In this document: positions 1 through 6,570 of the stretch, one piece after another | How the letters are laid out: every line of letters starts with the position of its first letter | Numbering within the stretch: the first letter of the stretch is position 1 | Origin: Nitrososphaeraceae archaeon | GTDB lineage: Archaea > Thermoproteota > Nitrososphaeria > Nitrososphaerales > Nitrososphaeraceae | DNA length: 7,924 nt | Direction of reading: 5' to 3' | NCBI GenBank assembly: GCA_025449515.1 | Contig: JANWJI010000137.1 | Location: 1 to 7,924, forward strand | Made by a program: the position numbers and the translations under genes | Notes under the pieces: model-generated | Databases searched by the model: none | The model's input: the letters and a program-made list of their open reading frames with translations, nothing else | Told to the model about the DNA's origin: nothing

Positions 1-114
1 ACATTTACTGTACAAATAGGACCTCGATCAAGTAGTGGAATTTATAGTACCAATCTAGAAATCAAAAAAGACAATTATGATTCAAAGATACAAAAATCCT
101 TCCAAGTAGTATAG
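1..114 (+). CDS. C-terminal end of an unidentified, probably beta-rich protein (partial)
   Basis: Frame 1 is open from the window edge to a TAG at 112-114, giving 37 residues that begin TFTVQIGPRSSSG and end QKSFQVV. The alternation of hydrophobic and polar residues, and phrases such as GIYSTNLEIKK followed by a closing strand, resemble the last strands of an immunoglobulin-like or other beta-sandwich domain of an exported protein. That is only an inference from style. The start lies outside the window, so neither length nor function can be given. T-rich DNA follows directly, as expected for an archaeal 3' end. Confidence 0.6.
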   Translation, partial: TFTVQIGPRSSSGIYSTNLEIKKDNYDSKIQKSFQVV

Positions 115-185
115 ACATATCATTTATCCTATATTATATTTATTTATTACTTTTCTTTATTTATTGATTTATTAATTTATTTGAC

Positions 186-201
186 TTAGATTTTTCTTTT
201 T
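186..201 (+). terminator. T-rich stretch, possible archaeal terminator
   Basis: About 75 bases after the upstream stop lies a T5-C-T5 tract (191-201), at the end of a strongly T-rich stretch that begins near 120. Archaeal RNA polymerase terminates on T-tracts without needing a hairpin, so this is a plausible end for the partial gene at 1-114. There is no independent support. Confidence 0.35.
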
Positions 202-1291
202 GTGCCCTATTACATCTTAAAGCTCTGTGTTTTTAGTGATATTCTATAAAAACAAATACTATTGTAGTCTCAGACCGTATGATAATCTGTTACCACCATG
301 GATAGGCATACACAAGTAGAAACAAATAATGTTTTTACTTAACTATGGACAATACTGTATCAAAACAATATCAAATAAAGGCAGCTGTAATTGTAGTATA
401 GCTATTTTTTACATATGGTACTGATCGTTATCAGATTATCAGATGTCTGTGAATCCCTATTTGCAATTGCCTTTTCCAAGATGAATATTGTAGTCACAAA
501 TACCACGATGAATAACCTTACCGTATAGAAGAGTACCCAATTAATATCTTTGGAAGGCAAGAATAATCAAATTCTCATTATAATTGAAAAACCGTGAATT
601 TCGATAGTATGGTACTCATACATTAACAAAAGAGAATGCAAGCGACCTACCTTGCTCTCTCCTTGATAACGAAGGATAAGAAAGAAAATTATTATTGATG
701 TCTATTGGTAATACAATTATGTTGGAAATTAATTATTTCTCTTGCTAGTAGTGAATCAAATGTTTGTACAAACGTTGCAAAAATAAAATCCTGTAAGTCA
801 TCATACTGATTAGACAGTTCCAAGTCTAAAAGCACACATTGATCTTATACGCCACCACTGACGTAAATGCTAACAGGTCTGAAGGAATGGTTATTATAAT
901 TGTTAATGGAAAATAATATTTTCTATCCTCGGTGTCTTGATAGTGCACTCAATTTATGTTCTCGATGATTATTGTTGCTAATACGAAGGATTCCTCATCG
1001 TTTTTCTAATTTATATGGAGCAGCGATCGTATTCAAAAGATCGTTGTCTCTTCCTTAGAATGTGTTAATATGCTTATAATAGCCATAATAATCAAAAAGT
1101 GATGTTTATCGGCCCGATCGTTTGATATTCATGATATAAGAGAAAATATCTTCTGTGTCATTTATTTTCCTGAAGTTTATGCCCAATAGAAACGAGTGTC
1201 TATCATGATTGTAAACAGGAATGACGTTATTTCATTTATTTTGGGCTTAGCTACCATAAAACTACATTAGAAAGCAGATGAATACGTTATT
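202..1291. other. Long region without a convincing gene
   Basis: About 1.1 kb holds no ORF of 60 codons or more and nothing I recognise. The best short candidate is on the minus strand, 835 down to 692: a GTG start followed by about 46 residues including QYDDLQDFIFATFVQTFDSL, ending in TAA. It has no recognisable family and could be chance or a relic. A weak imperfect inverted repeat built on CGATC/GATCG lies at about 1023-1045. I see no tRNA, no repeat array and no transposase trace. The region may be decayed former coding DNA or untranslated spacer. Confidence 0.5.
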
Positions 1292-1804
1292 ATGGATAAA
1301 GAACTAGATAAGCTTGGCGATATTTTCGACGAGCATATAGAATTTGAGTTTGACAAAGAAGATGTTGATGCGACTATGACCACCATGACAAAGAATCCAT
1401 ATGTCCATCATGTTCCTACATTAACTGGAGGGTCCGGTTATGATGGAGTTTATGATTTCTATAAGAATCATTTTATCGGAAAAATGCCAAAAGATTTGAA
1501 GATTACTAATGTCTCACGTACGATAGGAAAAGACCAAGTTGTAGATGAAATCATAATAAGTTTTACACATGATAGAGAGATTGAATATCTCCTGCCAGGC
1601 GTACATCCTACTGGAAGATATGTTGCAATACCCCGTGTAGTAGTTATGAAATTCAGGAATAAAAAAATCTCTCATGAGCACATATACTGGGATCAAGCAT
1701 CGGTCTTAGTCCAGATAGGACTTCTTAAGCCAGAAGGAATGCCGATTACAGGGATAGAACAAACCAAACAATTAGTAGAATTATCAAAAGATGAGAGCAG
1801 ATAA
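1292..1804 (+). CDS. SnoaL-like / NTF2-fold family protein
   Basis: A complete 170-residue protein whose whole length matches a soluble SnoaL-like branch of the NTF2 fold, a cone-shaped alpha+beta barrel of about 130-170 residues. Visible hallmarks are an N-terminal helix (DEHIEFEF, about 13-20), the segment TKNPYVHHVPTLTGG (33-47), PGVHPTGRYVAIPRVVV (102-118) and the strongly characteristic HEHIYWDQASVLVQIGLL (128-145). Related proteins are usually annotated as nuclear transport factor 2 or polyketide-cyclase-like, and some sit beside dienelactone-hydrolase genes. The pocket residues here (His39, His40, His128, His130, Asp134) could bind a small molecule, but no substrate can be named. There is no signal peptide, so it is probably cytoplasmic. 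The ATG at 1292 has no clear ribosome-binding site, as expected for a short-leader or leaderless archaeal message. It stands alone: the upstream kilobase is empty and a broken dsbA-like gene follows. Confidence 0.85.
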   Translation: MDKELDKLGDIFDEHIEFEFDKEDVDATMTTMTKNPYVHHVPTLTGGSGYDGVYDFYKNHFIGKMPKDLKITNVSRTIGKDQVVDEIIISFTHDREIEYLLPGVHPTGRYVAIPRVVVMKFRNKKISHEHIYWDQASVLVQIGLLKPEGMPITGIEQTKQLVELSKDESR

Positions 1805-2076
1805 GTATTAGGAATATAGGGTATTGACTACGATATTTGGTCCAGAAAGTAGAATTATAGAAATCATGGATACCCGCAGAATTTTTTTCTATAATCATCT
1901 ATCGGAGTATCAATCCAATATAGTATTTTCGGAAATATTGTCTTCTAATAACGTTATGTGGGCACATCACATTAAGAACCTTTTCTTGATTTAGATATCA
2001 AAAGATTTTTTTGTGCCAAGTGAATTAATCTGGTGGATTCGTAGCCAAATCTAGTAGTCAAAATCGTCGAAGATAA

Positions 2077-2594
2077 GTCATAGTCATTAAATTTGTCTCT
2101 CTTTCTCATGATGTGTAAAGATGCGAATTTTGTGATAGGTTTGCTAAAGTAACTGAACCAAAGATCAATGCAACTTATATTCAAACAGGTAAAGTAAACA
2201 TGATTTTCAAAATTTTGTGACCCACCGGCCAGATTCAAACACTGCCGCCATGGCAGCCCAGTGCGCTAATGACCAAGGTAAATTTTGGAATTTTTATCAG
2301 ATCCTCTATAAAAATCAAGTAGAGGAAAACTCTGGCTGGGCTAATACAAACGATATGAAAAAGTTTGCATCACAAACACCTGACTTGAACATTCAAAAGT
2401 TTAATTCATGTCTTGATAACAATAAGTATAAATCATTTGTAGAAAATGATACTGCTCTTGCCATATCTTCAGGATTTCAAGGCACGCCTAGTTTTGTAAT
2501 AGAGACGAAAGATGGTTCAAGTAGAGAGACGTTACATGGAGCATATCCTTTCCCTTCATTCCAGGCAGTAATCGATAAGAAATTAAATGAATAA
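2077..2594 (+). pseudogene. DsbA-family thiol:disulfide oxidoreductase, broken
   Basis: The thioredoxin-fold protein is readable only by joining frames. Frame 1 from 2122 gives the active site CEFC (2122-2133), then DRFAKVTEPKINATYIQTG and KVNMIF. At about 2208-2213 the frame must change by one missing base, after which frame 3 gives RPDSNTAAMAAQCANDQGKF, a middle helical part, and the cis-proline motif GTPSFVI that packs against the active site. From 2122 to the TAA at 2592 there are 473 bases, one short of 158 codons. Immediately before CEFC is an in-frame TAA (2116-2118), with another at 2074-2076. Between them VIVIKF (2083-2094) looks like the first beta strand. No signal peptide or start codon is legible upstream, so 1805-2076 is probably decayed too. 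The GTG at 2217 opens an ORF but would omit the catalytic cysteines, so it is not a real start. Living relatives are exported and form or reshuffle disulfides outside the membrane. Confidence 0.85.
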
Positions 2595-3185
2595 GGAATC
2601 GACTCAAAGCGAATTGAAAAGAGATAACAAAATAACTTTACTACCGAAATTATCGGGATCTCGCCCTCATCTTACTATTTCTACTTCAATAAGAATGGTC
2701 TTCTCAATTTGGCATTATGTTGTTATAGCAGCAGTAATATCTACAATTTTCTGGATAATATTTAGTATTTTTGACCAGTTGCTCTTTTTTACGCCTATCT
2801 TTGTATTTTACCTACCGGATGATTCAGTAACAGGATTTATTCTTTCCACTATAACTGCAATCCTTTTGGGTATCGTAGTGGGCATGAATGTATATGTGCT
2901 AAGACGTTCAAAGAGCTTGAAGATAAATATTAAATCATTTTTTTCAGGGTCAGCTTTAAGTGTGCTTTCAAGCACATGTGCTAGTTGTTCCTCACTGGGT
3001 TTTCTTCTTTTTCTACATTTGGAGGAATAGGGGTAACTGTATCAGCCTTTCTATCTAATCATCAGACATCTTTACGAATCCTTTCGCTAGCCCTTTTGAT
3101 ATGGGCGCTATATTCGATAAGTAATAAATTGAATAAGAGTTGTATCTTAAAGCATAAAGTCGATAATGAAAACAAGGACAAGTAA
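2587..3185 (+). pseudogene. Multi-pass membrane protein with TCASCSS motif, split by a frameshift
   Basis: The ATG lies inside the end of the dsbA-like gene (8-base overlap), implying translational coupling and a shared job. Frame 1 runs 147 codons to a TAG at 3028; frame 3 continues to TAA at 3183-3185. Joining them at a T-run near 3010-3014, with one base restored, gives a smooth 199-residue protein. Its hydrophobic segments are at about 38-62, 64-77, 81-105, 117-156 and 163-178. The fourth contains TCASCSS (Cys131, Cys134) followed by GF and STFGGIGVTVSAFLSN, after which comes a short charged tail. The TTG at 2985 is not a credible start. I do not recognise a named family. A CxxC pair in the membrane next to a DsbA-like enzyme suggests electron exchange with it, analogous to DsbB or VKOR but without their visible signatures. 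A sequencing error is possible, because the break is in a homopolymer. Confidence 0.75.
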
Positions 3186-3308
3186 ACCTATTTTTGATCT
3201 TCAAAGACTTGAGGTAAACAGCAGGACATAATAGAATAGAAATATCTAGAATTTTGATGGTATATGATATATGTTGACTTGGTTAATATAGATTAGACTC
3301 GGTCAAAA

Positions 3309-3801
3309 TCATATTTGTTGTCTTTTCTCAAGTTCTTGCAATCTTCCGGTTATATCTAAAAGTTGGTCTGATAGATGTACTACCGCATCATCTTTCATTT
3401 TATCAGGATCTCCCATTGATTGGTTCAGCTGCTCCAATTCTTCTACCTTGCTTTGAATGTCTGTGTCCTGCCTTACTAGTTGATGGATATTCAGAAATGT
3501 CAGATATGGCTCTATCTTGTGAATTGTCTCCGTTTTCTCTGAACCCTTTTTACGCCAGTATGTAGATCGGGATGATCTATAAAATACTTAGTCAACATGA
3601 CCCAGATCTGAAATTATAGTTTTTTGCAAACTTTCTAAATGAAAGAAGAGTTCTGTAAGGCTGCCGACATCTTGTATAGTCCGATGAAGGTGGGTAATAA
3701 CTATGACTTGGAATATTATTGCTAGGCTGCATAGCAAACCCCAGTTTTCTGTATGTAAGATTTTTTCGAATATGCCTTAGTAAGCGGTAGAATGATGACA
3801 C
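3309..3801 (-). pseudogene. Decayed gene of unknown function with coiled-coil C-terminus
   Basis: On the minus strand, 3587 down to the TGA at 3309-3311 is open for 92 codons. It contains protein-like sequence: YWRKKGSEKTETIHKIEPYL, then a heptad-like VEELEQLNQS, and LDITGRLQELEKRQQI at the end. There is no usable start in that stretch. The same frame continues upstream past a TAA (3588-3590) into DVGSLTELFFHLESLQKTI. A second frame (3592-3801) supplies NLTYRKLGFAMQPSNNI and SYYPPSSDY, and could join it with a one-base change near 3685. The most economical reading is one gene of about 165 codons broken by at least one frameshift and one stop. I do not recognise the family. An integrase or other DNA-associated protein was considered, but no catalytic motif supports that. 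Confidence is moderate that this is ancestral coding DNA and low for the exact boundaries. Confidence 0.45.
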
Positions 3802-3835
3802 TCTGCGATCAGAACGTTTGCTTTTCAGATAGCCT

Positions 3836-3846
3836 TAGTAATATTA
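3836..3846 (+). promoter_or_regulatory. Possible TATA box for the concanavalin-like gene
   Basis: The AT-rich TAGTAATATTA lies about 40 bases before the ATG at 3884, which would give a leader of roughly 10-15 bases. A second AT-rich stretch (ACTATATAG, 3867-3875) is too close to the start to serve as the TATA box of a transcript containing this ATG. No operator or other element is visible. Confidence 0.25.
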
Positions 3847-3883
3847 ATACGGTTTAGTTTTGCTCACTATATAGTAGTGCAAG

Positions 3884-4708
3884 ATGCCGATGCCTCAAAG
3901 AGATACATCAACTAGAAAAATAACGAATTTGCTGAACATAGTGAAAACTTCAATCAAGAATATAAAAGATGGTTTTGCTCCAGGATTGCCACAACCAAAG
4001 CCACAGGCTATTCCTACTATGAGTCCACAACCAGCACCATCAGGGACATCAGGGAGTGACCTTGACCTGTTCGGTATCAGATGCATTTACAAAAGCAAAC
4101 CAGATGGCAGAGTAGTAACAAATCCAGATATAAGATTCTTCACTCGACGTTATAGATCAGGAAAAGCAAATGACCCAACAGTAGAATGTACTCTAGATCC
4201 AAAGACCCCAATTACAAACCAGGAATGTACTGCCATAATCAAGATGAATGGTATGATTCATCCAGATACTATAGACTGGAAAATGAGAGGTGGACGTCAC
4301 TCTTCTGACAATGGGGGGAAGGATGGAACCTGTTACAGTTTGGAAATAATGTCAGATGGATCACAAGGTAAATATCTGGAAGTGGAAAGACCACACCCAT
4401 CAATGCATAGCTGTACGAAATTCTGTAAGCCCTTGTTTAAACTACCTGATATCAGTAATGCAAAGTTTGGATGGAAAGGAATCGTAATCAACAGTGCAGA
4501 CAACAAATCAGTACACATCGAATCCTGGGTTAATCTAACACCAGACGATCAATCAAAGTGGCAGAAATATATCGACGTAATTGATATAGGCCAACTCCCA
4601 CAGGGATTAATACTACAATGTATGGGCCCGAGGGCTACAATCAGAATTGACGGCATGAAGGGACATCCAGAATTTACAAACGTATCAATGAGAGAAATTA
4701 CTCTATAG
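3884..4708 (+). CDS. Concanavalin A-like (LamG/polysaccharide-lyase-like) jelly-roll protein, Cys-rich
   Basis: A complete 274-residue protein. Residues 1-58 are a basic helix-like start followed by a Pro/Gln/Ser linker (PGLPQPKPQAIPTMSPQPAP). From LDLFGIRCIYKSKPDGR (60-76) to VSMREITL at the C-terminus it follows the layout of a beta-jelly-roll family I associate with ammonia-oxidising archaea and soil bacteria: DLFGI-x-x-IY opening, W-x-x-RGGRHSS (132-141), GTCYSLEIMSDG (148-159), E-x-PHPS (168-173), FGWKGIVIN (195-203), VHIESWVN (210-217), a KW-x-KY motif and the VSxREI close. Relatives resemble lectins, glucanases or PL7 alginate lyases, but activity is unproven. The RGGRH and PHPS segments would lie on the concave sheet where sugar binds. 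Seven cysteines (67, 102, 115, 150, 177, 181, 246) are unusual for a protein with no clear signal peptide, so localisation is uncertain. A second ATG two codons in (3890) is an equally possible start. Confidence 0.7.
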   Translation: MPMPQRDTSTRKITNLLNIVKTSIKNIKDGFAPGLPQPKPQAIPTMSPQPAPSGTSGSDLDLFGIRCIYKSKPDGRVVTNPDIRFFTRRYRSGKANDPTVECTLDPKTPITNQECTAIIKMNGMIHPDTIDWKMRGGRHSSDNGGKDGTCYSLEIMSDGSQGKYLEVERPHPSMHSCTKFCKPLFKLPDISNAKFGWKGIVINSADNKSVHIESWVNLTPDDQSKWQKYIDVIDIGQLPQGLILQCMGPRATIRIDGMKGHPEFTNVSMREITL

Positions 4709-4734
4709 ACTAGATCAGTAGTAGCTCATTTTAT

Positions 4735-4757
4735 CTTATTTCATTATTTTAAATAAG
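4735..4757 (+). terminator. Short hairpin with T-rich flanks after the jelly-roll gene
   Basis: CTTATTT (4735-4741) and AAATAAG (4751-4757) form a perfect 7-bp, all-but-one A/T stem around a 9-base loop, 27 bases after the stop at 4708. T-rich DNA lies on both sides. It sits between two convergent units, the jelly-roll gene and the sugar dehydrogenase relic, so it could end transcription from either side. The stem is weak, and the T-tracts may matter more than the hairpin. Confidence 0.35.
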
Positions 4758-4829
4758 AAATTTTATTTGCCAAATGATTTTTGTGTCAGGAAGTTACATA
4801 CTCATGCTAGAATTCATGTAAAGTATTTC

Positions 4830-5378
4830 TTATGTCATACAATAATTATTCTGAGCCTGACGATCTTGACTTCCAACATCACCTATTATTGCATACACGT
4901 TATTGTCTGGTCATATTATCACTTTGCCACCATTATGTTGCTTCCAGAAGGAGGATCAAGTGCAATAGATGGAAGATTTAACAAATCTACTGGATTTATC
5001 AATTGATCATTCACTAATTCTTATTTGTAAAGATGGCTACTCACTGAAACTCCAGGTTTTCCGCCAGATGCAGTATAATAGAGGAAAAAGGTAAGTACAT
5101 CCTTTTCCGGTATTCGGACTCAGAAATGCAATACTTGTTGGGATGTTAAGTCCTTTAAAGATCACCTCGGCTTTCAAATTCAGATTAATAATTGTGAGTC
5201 CCGCAACTGCAGGTAATACTTTGGTGTAGGCAGCATTTGCATAGAAATATGTAGGTGGTATTAATAACGCCGAAAATGAGGACACAATAATAACTGTGAT
5301 AAACAAGCGTGAAAGCAATATTGATAATCGCATAGAAATTTTTGAAAAAGAAGATATTCTCATTTGAGATGGGTTCAT
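4830..5378 (-). pseudogene. PQQ-dependent sugar dehydrogenase (glucose/sorbosone dehydrogenase family), truncated and frameshifted
   Basis: Three minus-strand segments in order reconstruct the N-terminal part of this six-bladed beta-propeller quinoprotein. Segment A (5378 to about 5112) has a start, a signal peptide (MRLSILLSRLFITVIIV, ending near ANA) and the family opening LKAEVIFKGLNIPTSIAFL, breaking off at SPN. Segment B (about 5093 to 4938) reads FFLYYTASGGKPG, ELVNDQLINPVDLLNLPSI and PPSGS, with a TAA at 5021-5023. The missing stretch between A and B, judged from the family's usual layout, is about 60-70 residues. A one-base change leads to segment C (4937 to 4830): HNGGKVII, stop, PDNNVYAIIGDVGSQDRQ, AQNNY. 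The stop is TGA at 4911-4913 where GGA (Gly) is expected. The His of HNGG aligns with the catalytic His of soluble glucose dehydrogenase (His144). The rest of the propeller, including later PQQ ligands, is gone. Living relatives oxidise aldoses outside the membrane. With two stops, two frame breaks and large losses, it cannot be functional. Confidence 0.93.
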
Positions 5379-5397
5379 TCATTTAAAATTTTTCTGG

Positions 5398-5407
5398 CTA
5401 TTTTTAC
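5398..5407 (-). promoter_or_regulatory. Probable TATA box of the dead sugar dehydrogenase gene
   Basis: Read on the minus strand this is GTAAAAATAG, centred about 24 bases before the ATG at 5378. That is the archaeal TATA-to-start distance for a leaderless transcript, so the promoter may have outlived the gene. A further AT-rich run at 5381-5390 is too close to the start to fit. Confidence 0.35.
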
Positions 5408-6018
5408 GTCTTGTAACTATCTCTATTAGTCGTGATTATTGAAAAAAGTCAGAGAATAAGGTTTCTACAATCTTGATTCGTTGATTTATTTGAAACCCAC
5501 ACTATGATGAAACACGATCTATATGATATCACAACAACTTGTGCTCAAAAAATGGAATAGGATATTCTATTTAGTACTTCTGAAAAGAAACACATACGGC
5601 ATCGAATTACAATATCATTTAGTTAAGTGTACCTCAAATATAATATATATGATCTCTTTTTCGGCTATCAATTACATACTGCTAGGATTGGCGACTTAGT
5701 AGTGGAGGAATATCAGTACTCGATTTTAGTCATAGGTTTACGTCAAAAGAGACAAGTATTATTGTTTATTTCATTGTTCGCATAGTACTAGAAATAATAA
5801 TTCAATTACAAGATTTCGATTTTATGCCTTCTGGTTCTTAAAACTCCAACTGAGATTAAAGATTGGTTAGTCAAAAATTGCTTAAGGACGGTTAACAGTT
5901 AACTTAACATTTGGAATAAGTAACTAAGAAGATCATATTAACTAAAAGTAACAAACTCATGCTTTTGATTTAGACTGATGTCAGCATCAAGGTAGTTAGA
6001 CAGCTTTACCTAAAAGCT
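5408..6018. other. Intergenic region, no supported gene
   Basis: About 610 bases between the divergent sugar dehydrogenase relic and the Gly/Ser protein. One ORF of 58 codons (5523-5699, plus strand, starting MISQQLVLKKWNRIF and ending INYILLGLAT) has a basic start and a hydrophobic end, but no recognisable family and no clear promoter. I regard it as probably chance. GTTAAC occurs twice one base apart (5891-5896 and 5898-5903), followed by TTAAC. This is a small palindromic cluster about 150 bases before the next gene and might be a regulator site. No RNA gene or mobile element is seen. Confidence 0.5.
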
Positions 6019-6029
6019 AATATAAATAA
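6018..6029 (+). promoter_or_regulatory. TATA box for the Gly/Ser-repeat protein
   Basis: CTAATATAAATA, with core about 6021-6027, is a good archaeal TATA box. Its centre lies about 27 bases before the ATG at 6052, placing transcription start at or next to the start codon. That is the leaderless arrangement common in these archaea, and it supports 6052 as the true start. Confidence 0.5.
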
Positions 6030-6051
6030 TTAGCCGACGTTCTCAGAATCA

Positions 6052-6431
6052 ATGTTTACGTCAAAAGTAATGTTTATTGTTGCCATCGTTATTGAGGCGA
6101 CACTCTTAGTGTCATCAATCACACTTACAAAACCTGTAATTGCAAAGAAAGCTAGTGGTGGTGGTGGAAGTGGTGGAAGTGGTGGAAGTGGTGGAAGTGG
6201 TGGTGGTGGAAGTGGTGGAAGTGGTGGTAGCAGCTCATCCAAAAGTGACATGATAAGTTCCAGAAATGTCTTTCAGACGGTGTGACCGGTGGTTCTGCCA
6301 CGAAACAGCAAATATGGGATTGTTTTGATTCTACCTATGGTGGTGGGGGTAGCAATAGTGGCAGCACCGGCCACTCTGATAGTGGTAGTCACATAAGCAG
6401 CCGAGACAATACTAATAATAATAACAATTAG
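6052..6431 (+). pseudogene. Secreted Gly/Ser-repeat protein, reading frame broken near 6250
   Basis: Frame 1 gives 77 codons: a signal peptide or membrane anchor (KVMFIVAIVIEATLLVSSIT, about 5-24, then KPVIAKKA), a (GGS)n repeat and SSSSKSD, ending at TGA 6283-6285. Frame 3 then carries clearly related coding sequence: DKFQKCLSDG, VTGGSATKQQIWDCFDSTYG, GGGS, a His/Ser/Gly-rich part and poly-Asn to TAG 6429-6431. Frame 3 has a stop at 6246-6248, so the junction lies just after it, near 6249-6252. Restoring one base yields a single 126-residue protein. The two cysteines (KCL and DCF) would then lie in one small C-terminal unit and could pair. Role unknown; it looks like a flexible envelope or exported protein. 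One missing A at GACATGAT (GAC AAT GAT) would explain the break, so a sequencing error is possible. Confidence 0.7.
6154..6231 (+). repeat. 9-base GGTGGAAGT tandem repeat encoding Gly-Gly-Ser
   Basis: The codon pattern GGT-GGA-AGT is repeated almost perfectly, with GGTGGTGGTGGAAGT variants near the start and middle, encoding GGGGSGGSGGSGGSGGGGSGG and onward. The DNA-level identity, not only the protein-level repetition, suggests recent growth by slippage. The number of units is likely to vary between strains. Confidence 0.85.
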
Positions 6432-6570
6432 TAAAGATTACAAATGATACTGTCTACACTTTAACTTCAAATTTAATGAAGAACATAGCGAAAATGATTA
6501 TCTTATCCAACACGGTTTAAATGTAAGAAGATTTCTAAATCGATACTAACATAAGCTGGAAACAAGATCA

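Noticed and set aside
1018..1050. Hairpin CGATC/GATCG as a structured RNA or attachment site
   Set aside because: Only five perfectly paired bases, imperfect flanks, and no neighbouring integrase or expressed gene.
1972..2238. Minus-strand ORF of 88 codons
   Set aside because: It lies opposite the DsbA relic, which has a family-specific active site and better explains the sequence.
2985..3185. Separate small membrane protein starting at TTG 2985
   Set aside because: Its first residues overlap the upstream TCASCSS segment, and it continues that protein smoothly once one base is restored.
3309..3801. Tyrosine recombinase remnant
   Set aside because: One alternative frame gives KYFIDHPDLHTG, reminiscent of an integrase, but no catalytic Arg/His/Tyr motif is visible, so the relic was left unassigned.
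4767..5006. Plus-strand ORF of 79 codons with a hydrophobic middle
   Set aside because: It is antisense to the sugar dehydrogenase relic, whose motifs PDNNVYAIIGDVG and ELVNDQLINP account for this DNA.
5185..5382. Minus-strand ORF in the frame next to the dehydrogenase N-terminus
   Set aside because: The overlapping frame carries the signal peptide and the family opening motif; this one is Phe/Tyr/Cys-rich noise.
6030..6251. Minus-strand proline-rich ORF
   Set aside because: It is the mirror of the GGT-GGA-AGT repeat; poly-Pro/Leu is the expected antisense reading.
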